Shown here: one piece after another, positions 31,785 through 42,480 of the stretch
Position numbering within the stretch: the first letter of the stretch is position 1
Layout of the letters: the number at the start of each line of letters is the position of its first letter
Source of the DNA: Xiphydria camelus
Lineage: Eukaryota; Arthropoda; Insecta; Hymenoptera; Xiphydriidae
Direction: 5' to 3'
Length of the DNA stretch: 64,000 nucleotides
Assembly (NCBI GenBank): GCA_963678675.1
Contig: OY783191.1
Span: 16,645,096-16,709,095, forward strand
Position numbers and translations under genes: made by a program
Notes under the pieces: generated by a model
Told to the model about the DNA's origin: nothing
Databases searched by the model: none
Seen by the model: only the letters and a program-made list of their open reading frames with translations

Positions 31785-32840
31785 ACTGTGTGGGAAATTG
31801 TTATTTTTTACAATCACGGTCTCCATATACGTTTTCAGCGAGTTTGGTATTACAGAATCCACATTCTGCAAAAAATCATGTGAGGGCGGGTATTCTTTTA
31901 TGCTGTACACTTGAGAGCGAATATCCTCCCGGATAATATCAGCTGCTACTTTAACCACCCGGAGTTGCTCTTTTTGTAGATCTGATTTCTATTCAGCATA
32001 CCAGGCATCTGATAAAATTTTGTATCCAGTATTTTTTAAGCAAAGAATTATTGTTTTATTTGATGTGATAACTAGTATTACGTCATCTCCGTACTTTTTA
32101 ATTAGGCGACCTTTAATGGTTCGCACATCAGGTGGATTCTTACCTAACAGCTCAGTCAACTCTGTCAGGGAAAACTGGCACTCTTCCGAGTTTTCTTCTA
32201 GCAAGTTGAAAATTGTATTCATGGCTTCATCAACAGTGCCACGAGTATGTTCTCTTCCCTCTGTAGTCTTTTTCCAACAGGTCTGTACAGCTTCCTCTGG
32301 CAAAACCGATAATATCTTGCATCTAGTGCAGGCAAATCCATATCTTTTCTAAGATGCGTTCTATTATTTTCAGTGCCCATTCATCGCCTCTTTTCTCAGC
32401 TGCTTTCAATAATATTGAAACCAGCTGCAAGTTCTCCACTGCAATCACATTATTTCTTTTTTCAGGCTTGTTTTTTCTGAGCTTCAATGAATTCAACAGT
32501 TATTAGCTCTCCACGTAAAAAACAGTTCTCTCTGAAGTTGAACTGCTCAGTTGAACAAGCCTGCTCTTGTAGGTCTCGCTGATCTCACTTCCTTTTCCCC
32601 ACGTTGCACAGCTGCTTTTATCAATTTGGGATTGGTGTATCGTTTTTGATACGCACGATGCACTGAAATCTCGCGCACTTCCTTCAGTAAACGTTCGTGT
32701 TCTCGGTTTTTTAATTTAATACTGCACGTAAGCAGGGCTTTCACTCCTCTCTGTTTCACCAAAATCACTTCACCTTCACTCAAACTATTATTGCATATAA
32801 AGCAACGGGAATCCACGGAGGCTCGTGCACTCTCCATCAT
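31785..32840 (-). pseudogene. Insect transposon-associated zinc-binding protein, decayed
   Basis: The minus strand from 32840 encodes a CFICNNSLSEGEV zinc-like motif, VLVKQRGVKALL-like and HRAYQKRYTNPKLIKAA segments. After a frame break a second Cys motif is seen (FNFRENCF, about 32540). An ALDARYYRFCQRKLY segment leads into 32303-31989 (EEAVQTCWKKT, then LTELLGKNPPDVRTIKGRL). The last piece, 31958-31785, contains VKVAADIIREDIRSQVYSI. This order is typical of a multi-copy hymenopteran transposon protein of unknown role. The gene is cut off by the foldback element at 31774. Confidence 0.55.
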
Positions 32841-33329
32841 ATTATTATTAATTCACTTTCGAACTGAACGCGTCACGTAACTTTTAGAACATATCTAGCT
32901 CGGCCGAATAGATGTGAGCGACTGACGGATAGAGGCAGTTAGTTACACATTGTAGTGTTCCGTCGCACTGAGCGACGGAGTTTGGAAGGTTGATCCACAG
33001 CATCTCACTCATAAATAACTCGCCGACTATAATTAATCGCATTATCAGCGGAACGTCACATTCTGGTGAGCGTAGGTCATTAATACCTCGGTTCCGTACC
33101 TTTCCCAGAAAGAAGGTATCGGACAGATCACCATAAACCGTCTCCCGCGGTGACGTTAATGTCGAGCCGGCTTAAGGGGAGGAATGACGAATGCAGTTAA
33201 TGGACAATTAGGGAAAACTTAATGACAAGCATATCCAGGAATTCAATTCACTATTGATTCCCACAGTTGAGAACGAGCATTCGGTTTTCTCGATCGTGAA
33301 GTGCGAGACTCGGGAAATCGTAATTAATG
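32841..33329. other. Unassigned sequence
   Basis: No gene. A small hairpin TCCGTCGCACTGAGCGACGGA lies at about 32969-32990. The ACCTTTCCCAGAAAGAAGG stretch (about 33099) resembles parts of the foldbacks at 41640 and 58790. Confidence 0.4.
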
Positions 33330-33600
33330 GTACCAAGTGAATTCCATTGCGTTCGTCCCATGCTCGCATTCGATTCGTCCCGTGCTCGCATGACGCTGAA
33401 AACAAAAAATAGAATTATCACAAAGATATTTGTCCTTCCATCGAAAGTGAGGTTAAAGCTGTCAGACGGCAATTAAACTTATCCGATGGCAATTCTTCTG
33501 AGATACTGCCGTCTCCTTTCCTGCTCTTGATGCACAGGTAAACAGAGAAACATAGCACTGCATCCGTTCACTATCTCGATTACTCGAAAAACGTGTGGCC
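33330..33600 (-). repeat. GAGACAC-family repeat, internal fragment
   Basis: Inverted copy of the coding-like interior, with the QEQERRRQYLRRIAI segment and the TTTTGTTTTCAG acceptor-like site. Termini are absent. The following 33601-34070 has no gene. Confidence 0.6.
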
Positions 33601-34072
33601 GCCACACGCGGATTACGATCTCCCTGTCAAGGCATCCAATTCCGGCGATCCGTTCACTGTGACATATTAACAGTGGACCCAGCACTGACCCTAATGGCCT
33701 TAGAACCTTGGAATCATGCTCTGGGTGCTGCTCAGGGCAGTCCCATTTCCTTATTTATTTATTTCGAAATCTCGTTTTTCTGACGTGATGTGGCTCAGGT
33801 GACCTCGGGATCGAATTCAGGACGCAAAAATACCTCGGAATACCATGGTCCGATCAAATAGTCCGGACTTTTTTTTTTGTAAACCTGTGTAATCGATTTA
33901 GTATTCGATAGTTAAAGCGGAGAAATTCAATTTGATAAAATTAGTATTGAAGTAAATGTAAATGTCGTTATGAAATACGTTTTAGGCGCGCGATTGCTCG
34001 TGCAAATGGTCTAGTTTATTTATTAAAGATCAATTATGTTACAATAAATTTTCGAAGTGATTTCCATTATCT

Positions 34073-34252
34073 GATCTTACTTCCTGCGATTTCTTCTTAT
34101 GGGGACATCTGAAATCTGTTGTTTTTCAAGCTCAACCAACAAGCATTAACCAACTGAAACAGAGAATTATGCAAGAATGTCGCAAAATTTCAAGAACAAC
34201 ATTGGAAAAAGTTCGAAAAATCAATGGAAATAATTTCGAAAATTTATTGTAA
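34073..34252 (+). pseudogene. Mariner-type transposase C-terminus
   Basis: The open frame CDFFLWGHLKSVVFQAQPTS continues to INQLKQRIMQECRKIS and stops at 34250-34252. DFFLWGHLK with its Asp is the third catalytic position of Tc1/mariner-type enzymes of the group seen at 3334-3849. The first two thirds of the gene are missing. A TIR-like GTCACCCTGTATA closes the element at about 34570-34583. Confidence 0.7.
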
Positions 34253-34579
34253 TGTAAGTGACCTTTAATAAATAAATTGGCAACTTACATCTAGCAGTTT
34301 CTTTCTCGATTTGCTCAAAAACTACTCATCGAAAGATACCAAAATTTGGTGTTGTTGTAAAGCATTTTTAAAGAGCTTTCCAACGCTGTATCATACATGG
34401 GGGGTTGCTATTTAAGATTACAAAGTTGGGGGGGCTACCCCTAAGGGGGTTGGAGGGGGTGCGTCTCCGATTATGTCATTTTGGTTCCCCCTCTCCACTG
34501 CCGAAACCGTATTTTGTTTTTTAGAAAATCTCTGTAACTTTCTGAGATATTGGGGTGGCAAGTTTTCAAAATGTCACCC

Positions 34580-34905
34580 TGTATATTTGCCGAGAAATCG
34601 AATTCTCGACTTTTAGGCGCAAGGGGCGTGGCTTCGCGTTGCTAAGGAAAGAATCTTTGTTAATATGTAACTTATAACATTTATTCTGGTCTCTATCAAT
34701 AGAGAATAGTCAATTTATATGGCGTAACTAAGAATAGTTTTGGTCATAACCGTATATTTATTGAGAAAATTCGATGTAAAAATTGAGGGGTGAAGGGGGC
34801 AGACATTTTCCCTGTAAAGATACACGGATGCCCGCGGCGACAGCGCTGTCGTCGTTCTGACGAACTACTTGAATGAACATGCCGCGAGACACTACCGTGT
34901 CTCTT
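34580..34905 (-). repeat. GAGACAC-family repeat, copy 4 (truncated)
   Basis: Inverted copy of the first 325 bp, ending CGAGACACTACCGTGTCTCTT at 34905. Confidence 0.65.
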
Positions 34906-35149
34906 GATGCATAATTTTTGAAAGAGCAAGATAACTCTCACACGTTAGATAAGATCGCTGAATTTTTATACTTTTTTGTTAGAATTATTTTCTTCTTTAA
35001 CTTTCTTCTTCGCGTACTGTTTGCTCCAGTACTCCTCACATTTTGAAAATCTCGTTCTACTTCGGCCATGGATGGTCCTGTCGTGCGGAATATCAGCTCC
35101 AGCCCCCGACAGCAAAGCGTGGATTTACACGCTAGCCGCACGCAGTGCT

Positions 35150-35310
35150 GCCACGTAGTGGCACCACTGTGGTCTCACCGTGGCGTGATCGCGTGGCGTA
35201 CACAAACTAAAAGCACCGTGGCTACACAGTGAGCACACTGAGGTTCACAGGATAAAGACACAGTGGTTACACTCAGTGCAGTCACGGTGCCTTTTCGACG
35301 TGCACACTTC
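35150..35310. repeat. CACTGTGG/CACCGTGG degenerate repeat cluster
   Basis: Many short near-palindromic motifs (GGCACCACTGTGG, CACCGTGGC, CACAGTGG, GTCACGGTG) are packed in about 160 bp. A second cluster with the same motifs lies at 39305-39505. Function is unknown. The sequence 34906-35150 is otherwise unremarkable. Confidence 0.6.
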
Positions 35311-35638
35311 GTAAATTTACCGACCATGAATATCGGTAAATTCACTGTCTTCACAAAATTGTTAACGAATTAATGAATTCGCTGCGGAACATGCAGCTCC
35401 CGCGGCACGCCAACATAGTTTTACGCAAAATTCAAGATTTTAGTACGGGGGTTAACTCAATCATTTTAATACGCAGGGAACGTGTTCGTAATTAAATTTA
35501 AAGGTTCGGTGGTCGAGCAGTGCGGACGTGTGGCGGATCGCTCCTACGAAATTCGGAACTTTAGTTGGGTTTTTCGCGAGTGAGTGCGATAAAAAGTGCA
35601 TGGTGGTGTTCGCGGAGCAGTACGAATAAGTGAAATAA

Positions 35639-35926
35639 ATGGAAGTGCGGCGAGGCCGGCGTTTAGGCAGTATTCGACGATTACGAAGTCTGTCGTATCG
35701 AGTTCGCTCGTGGCACGAACGCCATCATGGCCGCCGCTACATAGCGTCGGTTGACGAAAGACCGCAAAGGCCAGCAGAGAGACACCAGACGAGCGACCCT
35801 CGCGAGAAACCGCCTCGGGAGCTCCGGGACACCGAAGAGGCCCTTGCGAACAACCGAGCTATGCTGGGAGTCTACAGCGAAGTGACAATAAGCCAACCTG
35901 TCATCATCCCCCCTCTAATCGCATAA
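35639..35926 (+). CDS. Hypothetical basic 95-residue frame
   Basis: The ATG has a favourable context (GAAATAAATGG). The product is Arg-rich (MEVRRGRRLGSIRRLRSL) with no recognised domain, signal peptide or homologue. It lies upstream of the kinase pseudogene exons and could be non-coding. Confidence 0.2.
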   Translation: MEVRRGRRLGSIRRLRSLSYRVRSWHERHHGRRYIASVDERPQRPAERHQTSDPREKPPRELRDTEEALANNRAMLGVYSEVTISQPVIIPPLIA

Positions 35927-36155
35927 ACACAAGGAAACACGAGGAAAGCGCACTAAGAATCGTTTTAGGCGTATGATATTTCCGTAGGACCTCGTTCCGT
36001 GCTATGACGACGCATCTTCCGACGAATTTCAAAATTCCAGACCATCGAGGTAATTATTCAATCAACGTCGTATCTCGACACTTGCGATACGTTATCTTTT
36101 TTTCTTCTCCATCACTCCCTCCGTCACACTTGGTACCTCGTACGCGATAACGCAG

Positions 36156-37149
36156 GTGCAGCTCATCGCCGAGTAACAATATACCGCTGATGTGTGAATA
36201 GTTCAAAGCGCCAAGCACATGAAACGACGCGGCTCCAAGATCCTGAAAGAAGGATGGATGGTGCACTCGACGAATCGCGATCCGATGGTAGGTTGACAAC
36301 GTGGCGCTGATTCGGTTTCGCTTCCCCCATCATTAAGGCGCGCGTGTTTTCAGAGGAACAGACACTACTGGCGATTGGACGCAAAGGCCATAATTCTGTT
36401 CCAAAGCGACAGCAGTTCCAAGTACTTCAAAGAGATTCCGTTGGCTGAAATTCTAGTCGTCGCCGCCGCCAGGGAACAACATTCTCGTGAGTACATATGT
36501 ATATAGTTAGAAATTGTCTGTGCGCGTTTAGTCGATGTACAACGCGCGCGTTCTCTCCTTCCAGGCACGATGCATTGTTTCGAATTGAGAACGGCCAACG
36601 TCGATTACTACGTCGGCGAAGATCCCCTCTACGGAGGTGCTAGTGGTCAGCTTCCACCGCCGGAATGTGGCGTTGGCGCTCACTTGGCGAGGACCTGGAA
36701 AACGAATATCAGGCAGGCATTGATGCCCGTCACCTCCGGATCGGCAAGTACGTTCAGAGCTCGCGAGTGTGCGCGCGAACGCGTACCGACGCTATACCGA
36801 AAAACACGCGTCGTTTTCCACAGGTCAGTAGGAGCAGTCGACAACCGAGCCAGAGGAACGCGTAACCGACATGTCGCAGCTCTGTCACATCTTTCCGGAC
36901 GAAGTTCTTGGCTCGGGTTAATTTGGTATCATCTACGGCGGAGTTCATCGCAAGACCGGCCGCGCGATGGCGATAAAGGTGATCGACAAGCTGCGTTTTC
37001 CCACCGAGCAAAAGGCCCAGCTCAAGAACGAAATAGCCATCCTGCAGAATCTCTCCCACAGCGGAGTCGTCAATCTCGAGAGGATGTTCGAGACGCCGGA
37101 GAGGATATTCGTGGTGATGGAGAAGCTCAAGGGAGACATGCGGGAAATG
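36156..37149 (+). pseudogene. PKD: Protein kinase D pseudogene, PH domain to start of kinase domain
   Basis: Four exons are readable. Exon A (36156-36287) has IVQSAKHMKRRGSKILKEGW and a frame break near 36195. Exon B (36354-36486) has [20 protein letters not shown] and [14 protein letters not shown]. Exon C (36565-about 36743) has MHCFELRTANVDYYVGED and WKTNIRQALMPV. Exon D (36824-37149) enters the kinase domain with QLCHIFPDEVLGSG. Introns are short, with GTAGGT/CAG and GTGAGT/CAG sites; the exon C donor looks like GCAAGT. In exon D the glycine loop is interrupted by TAA at 36919-36921. The ATP-binding Lys ([12 protein letters not shown]) and helix C Glu (KNEIAILQ) are intact. The sequence stops after GDMREM, where a foldback begins. 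Retained introns indicate a DNA-level duplication of the conserved PKD gene, not a retrocopy. Confidence 0.85.
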
Positions 37150-37153
37150 AACA

Positions 37154-38382
37154 CGGTGTACGAAAGTAATTTCAGGGGAGCTATTCTCGACGCGTGGGAA
37201 ATGCTTTTCGTGGACGAGATATTTTTCGTTAACGGATTTAAAGTTTCGTCGATCACTTTCGTTAACGATTCGAAAATTCCTTCCAGATAGATCTCGTCAA
37301 TGAAATTAATTTTCTCACACGAAAAATGTGTTTACATCCCTTAGCGACGTCTTCTTTTTAGAATTTCGTTTAATCACTTAGCAACGACCCGTCGCATCGG
37401 CCCACCGCCTCGGACAAATACCAAACCCATTCGTTGACGAAAACAGCGAGAACGACGAATGACACTTTCGTCAACGAAAAAAGTAATTTCGTTAACGAAG
37501 GAGTTTCGCGCGTATGGGAAAAAATTTCGCGTACAAAATTTCTCAACCAAAATGCAATTGCCCCTGTGGGGGGCAATTCTCGACACGTCAGAAACGATTT
37601 CGTGAACGGAATTATTATTTCGTTTGAGAAATTTTGTACACGGAATTTTTTCCCATACGAAACTCCTTCGTTAACGAAATTACTTTTTTTGTCACTCAGT
37701 GTCAAATACTCGGTTTCATGGGCGTCCTCGACGCATGTGAAATCATCTTTCACACACCAATTCGTGAAAAGTTGCGCAGTGCGTGAAATAACCTGCGCAG
37801 TGCGTGAAATCGTCAACCTCGTATTTGACACTTAGTGACAAAAAATAGAATTCGTTATTCGGTTGTTTCGCGCCGTTCTAACGAGTGTGATTGCCGTACT
37901 CGCTTCGCTCGTGCGGCAAACTTCACACTCGTCAAAAACAGCGCTTCACGCCCTAATAACGAAAATAACTATTTCGTTGACGAAATTGTCATTCGTCGTT
38001 CTCGCTGTTTTCGTCAACGAATGTTGTTTGGTATTTGTATGCCGGTGAGTTGCATGACGAGGTGGTGGGCCGATGCGACGGGTCGTTGCTAAGTGATTAA
38101 ACGAGATTCTAAATAGAAGACGTCGCTAAGGGATGTAAACACATTTTTCGTGTGAGAAAATTAATTTCGTTGACGAGATCTATCTTGGAAGGGATATTCG
38201 AATCGTTAATGAAAGTGATCGACGAAATTTTACGTCCGTTAACGAAAAATATTTCGTCCACGAAAAGCATTGCCCACGCGTCGAGAATAGCACCCCTGAG
38301 CATGTTTCGCCAAGCAATCAGCTGTTCTCATGGCGACCACGTAAAACGCGCCATGCGCAGCTTATTGTACTTTCGTACACCG
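37154..38382. repeat. 1.2 kb foldback packed with TTCGTTAACGAA-like palindromes
   Basis: The ends CGGTGTACGAAAGTA and GTACTTTCGTACACCG are inverted, and long arms continue inward (CTATTCTCGACGCGTGGGAA; AGCATTGCCCACGCGTCGAG). Variants of TTTCGTTAACGAA, CGTTGACGAAA and TTCGTCAACGAA recur about twenty times. A second inverted pair lies in the centre (GAGAAATTTTGTACACGG). It truncates the kinase pseudogene. No coding capacity is evident. Confidence 0.75.
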
Positions 38383-39688
38383 GGACTTTTAAAAAATTAT
38401 TATAAATTAACCGTGCATTTTGTCAAGTAGGTTCTTGCATCAATTTCATAGTAAATTTTCCCCGCTACAAATTGGTAGCTTCATTTTTTTGATCGAGTAA
38501 ATCTAGGATGCCCAGGAAAAAGAGTATAAATTTGAATAGATTGCGGAACGCGCTTTCCTCCGTTAGTTGCACGCGTAATAAAGGAGCGTCGCGTAACGAT
38601 CAGCTAATCGATTTAAGCCAATTTGAATTACATATCGATACCTTACTTTGAAAACCTCGTAAGTGCAATTTTTGACAAAAATGCCATTTATAGCTTACTG
38701 TGTTCAGATTTTAAATCTTAACGCACAGTAAGCTATAAATGGCATTTTTGTCCAAAATTGCACTTACGAGGTTTTCAAAGTAAGGTATCGATATGTATAA
38801 TAATTTATTACACAAAAACGGTGCATCGTAGACTATAAGTTCCTACTTGAAATTTGTAAAGAATTTTCTCCTCTACATTGGGATATTTTTATTTATGAAA
38901 TTGGTTACAGAAAAAATATAGCTTCGCGATTTGTTGGCATGTGATTTTGACAGGTAGTTTTTAATTAATTACATTATTTCTCGTCAATTTGAAGATTACC
39001 CATTTCTATATGTCATTCAGGAGATTTTTTCCTATCGATTGGTACCGGTTTTATCCTGACACTAATAAATTGTTTCGCGAATATCTAATAAGACTATACT
39101 ATAAAGTGGCTTAGGGCCAAAACTTCGATAGTTTTTAATTAATTATAAATTTTCCCGGGAATTGACGGATAATACATTTTGATATGTTAATATTGGGATC
39201 TCCAGCTACAATATGTTCATTTAATAAATGGAATAGTAAAAGAAATGTTGTTTTTTAATATAAATATTTTATTAGAATACATCCCTGTAGTCCATATGAT
39301 AACTTCACAGCGAAGCCACTGGGTCTACACCATCATCTCACAGTACAAGCACTGTGGAGTCACCCTGTTATGCCACAGTGCTTCCACTCGGTGCTCACAC
39401 TTGCGTGACTGCAGCGTGGCTTCACGGTGCACAGACAGATGGACACCCCAGTGCATGCACTTGAATACACCGCGTAAAAGCAGTGTGCAGTCACGGTGGC
39501 GCCACTTTGCTATCGGGGGCGGTTTCTCGAGAGACGGCAATGGTATGCGCCCGCTAGCAAGATTCTCCACGATCTTCTCAAAAGTCGGTAACTTATTTGA
39601 ACTCATCATTTGAATGATGGACACAGGGCTCGGACACAGGACACATGCCACATATGTGGCGATGTTTCCGTTATTACGTGTGCTTGTA
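38383..39688. other. Unassigned sequence with hairpin and repeat cluster
   Basis: No gene. It contains the hairpin at 38631-38795 and, at 39305-39505, a second cluster of CACTGTGG and CACGGTGGC motifs like that at 35150-35310. Confidence 0.5.
38631..38795. repeat. Near-perfect 72 bp-arm hairpin
   Basis: The arm starting CATATCGATACCTTACTTTG is almost exactly inverted after a loop of about 20 nt (TTCAGATTTTAAATCTTAACG). Such perfection suggests a young foldback MITE or a hairpin small-RNA precursor. Confidence 0.85.
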
Positions 39689-40696
39689 GTCCAGTAAACG
39701 AAGGTCTGAAATACGAGTTTTTACCTGCCAGGCTGCATTTTTCTTTAACGTTGCCATTTGACCCTATAAAGCTCTAGGTGAAGTATCGCGGTTTTTCCCC
39801 CACGGGTTATGGTTGAAAAACAATAACAAATACCCTAAAAATGGATTATTCGAAAATAACTCGAAAACTAAGCGAGATATCGAAAAAAATGTAAATCCAA
39901 AATTGTGTGGAGCTTAAAATTCTCTATAAAAAAGGTTCTCACAGTTTACCCCCACTCCCCACGGTTTACCCTCTAGAGCCGCGCGAACGTTAGGGGTGAA
40001 AAAAAATCATAAAACATAGAAAATTTAACATTTTGGAATGCTTCTTTTTTTAAATTGCTTAAGAAATTCTTTACTTTTTAAATAAAATGATATACTTTTT
40101 TTTCACTCAATTGTTTAAAAACTGTCAAGTGAAATAAACGATATCTCTCGATATATTGAATTAATTTTTCTGTAATTTTTTAAATATCTCCATTTTCAAA
40201 ATTTGCTGTGTCAACTACTTGGTTCGTCCGGAGAACCGCTGGTGCTACATATATAGTCTATGTCTCTGCGCCATTCACACTTCCCCCTTCTTCTTTCCCC
40301 CCATGAATGGTGGATACTCCACTCGAGTCCGTTCCCCCCTGGGCCTCGCTCTCCTCCGTTTAAACTTCTCTAACCTCGACCGCTTTCGCACAGCAAAATA
40401 TATTATGCACCATCATATTAACTATATTATAAAAAAAAAGTATCGGATTGTTTCGCTCATAAATAAAGTAAAATAACAAGTTTGAATTTTTCAATGATTG
40501 TTATTTAACATATTAAAAATACCACCGCCGCCGTTTTTTTATATAGATTCAAGCATGATTAAACTATGACATATAATTTTAACGAGTTAATTGGTGTGGT
40601 TGAACAAGTCGAAATAAATTAATGAAAATGAAACAACTTTGCTTCCGCCGTTTTTCTAACGTAATAGATAGCGGAAAACGGCGGACACAAAGTTGT

Positions 40697-40921
40697 ACAC
40701 CTAATAATTGAGGAGGTAAGTGGATGAAGGGTTTATTGTGTAGCAAAAAGTTGGTTCTGAGATATTTGAGTTTGTAGGCCGCCTTCCATACAGTAGACAT
40801 ATGGCATACTAAACATACTCCATGTAATATCTGGGTTTTGAATGGCATTAGAGCTATCCAAGATTTACCAGAAGTTACATTCGGACATAAAACTTTCATC
40901 CACTTACCTCTTCAATTGTAC
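40697..40921. repeat. MITE with about 30 bp inverted ends
   Basis: The ends are TAATTGAGGAGGTAAGTGGA and TCCACTTACCTCTTCAATT. Just left, a separate hairpin (40630-40697) has CAACTTTG and CGCCGTTTTTC arms. Confidence 0.5.
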
Positions 40922-41106
40922 TCGTTTCCACACTTCGACCCTGCCCCATTCCACCGCTCTCAACCATGCGTAAACTTAGGCCCTTCGCACACAACGCTAC
41001 GCAGGTATCCGATACTTGACGAGTGTACACACACCACGCGACGCGACTTTCGTCGGTGACGCTATGCTCCTGCGACCAGATACTCGCGTCGCCGAGACTG
41101 TTCCGT

Positions 41107-41550
41107 CGCACAATTGTTTTTTTTATTTTACAACGATTTATTTAGTTGTTTGGCAATATGTTTATATGTATTCGAAAGAGCTCTTTCTGCTCTACAAACC
41201 GGTTTTAATTGTTATTTCGAATAATTAAATTTTTTATTACTTTTCTGGCTTAGAAATAGAATATCCAGGAGGCAAAAATCAGCAGTTTCGACATATGCTT
41301 TTCTTCGCTTTTCATCAAGGTCAAAAAACTGCCGTATATGGAGACGGTGTTATAGGCGAGTCTTTGATAAAAAAGGTCGAAAATTCTGATTTTTTCCTCC
41401 TGGATATTCAATTTCTAAGCCTGAAAAATAATAAAAAATTGTTATTCGAATAAACAATTATAACAGTTTTGTAGAGCAGAAAGAGCTCTTTCGAATGAAT
41501 ACAAACACTTTGTGGAATAGCTAAATAATCGTTGTAAAATGAAAGAAAAT
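41107..41550. repeat. Foldback with about 190 bp arms
   Basis: The arms include AAAGAGCTCTTTCTGCTCTAC and AATATCCAGGAGGCAAAAATC, with inverses around a centre at about 41330. GAGCTCTTTC occurs inverted near 41485. Confidence 0.7.
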
Positions 41551-41639
41551 AAAAGAAAACGCTACGAACTTATTTTCCAACCCAATAGCATCGCGATCAT
41601 AAATACTTTGTCAAACTAAGGTTCATCTCGCCATCAGCG

Positions 41640-41940
41640 AAGCGGTACATTTCGGCGAATCCAGGCTGCTAATGAGTTCGCAGTCCCGCACCTTTCCTGA
41701 AAGGATTAATTACTGGACGAATCGGAATGAACCTTTGCCAAAATATTCGGTTATCTATTGAAATCATCATTTCTCTCCTTTACAAAGCTGAATGCATTCC
41801 GAATGCATTCGAAATATAGCGGTATCTGCTAGAAGTGGTTTATTACAATCCGTTCGGTAATTAGCCTTCCGGGAAAGGTGCAGGACTGCGAATACATATA
41901 TAAGCAGTCTTCGTTTGCCGAAATGTACCGCCCGAACTGC
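41640..41940. repeat. Foldback with GCGGTACATTTCGGC ends
   Basis: The arms GCGGTACATTTCGGCGAA and TTTGCCGAAATGTACCGC surround inverted CAGTCCCGCACCTTTCC. The ACCTTTCCtGAAAGGATTAAT-like core has relatives near 33100, 30890 and 58790. Confidence 0.65.
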
Positions 41941-42282
41941 GTGCACTATAATGTGCACTATAACAGAATTTGTAATGTATGTGAAATTCTGAGAAACAGC
42001 GATTAATGTTTTATCACTGTCAAATTTGGAAGTAAAATTCCTTGATTCCGTTTATGATTTTCTAGAAATTTGTCAGTTTAGTGAATACTTCGTTCGTTCG
42101 ATCAAAGGTACTTCGTATACTGAGAAAAGAGTTTATTTGCAATTAATAAGAAGTGTATACTTGATTACGGCGGAAAAAATGTTTTGTTAGACCAAGTAAG
42201 TAAATATACCGGGTGATTCTTTAATATTGCGACAAACTTCAAGGATGGGTTCCTTGGATGAAAATAAGAAAAAAAAAACAAA

Positions 42283-42480
42283 ATGTGTGGCCGCTATGCG
42301 CGGAAGACGTGAAACTTCGATACTGCTGGGTAGAAAAGAAAACTAAAGAAGTAATCAATAATAGTAATACCACGGTATAATAAAAATGTCATGGTATTAC
42401 TATTGTTGATTACTTGTTTAGTTTTCTTTTCTACCCAGCAGTATCGAAGTTTCACTTCTTCGGCGCGGGCGGCCACACGT
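42283..42480. repeat. Foldback related to Helentron 3' ends
   Basis: The arms contain GTGAAACTTCGATACTGCTG and the inverse ending GAAGTTTCACTTC, followed by a GC-rich hairpin-like block (GGCGCGGGCGGCCACACG) and a T run. This repeats the subterminal-repeat plus hairpin layout of 18255-18680. Confidence 0.6.
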
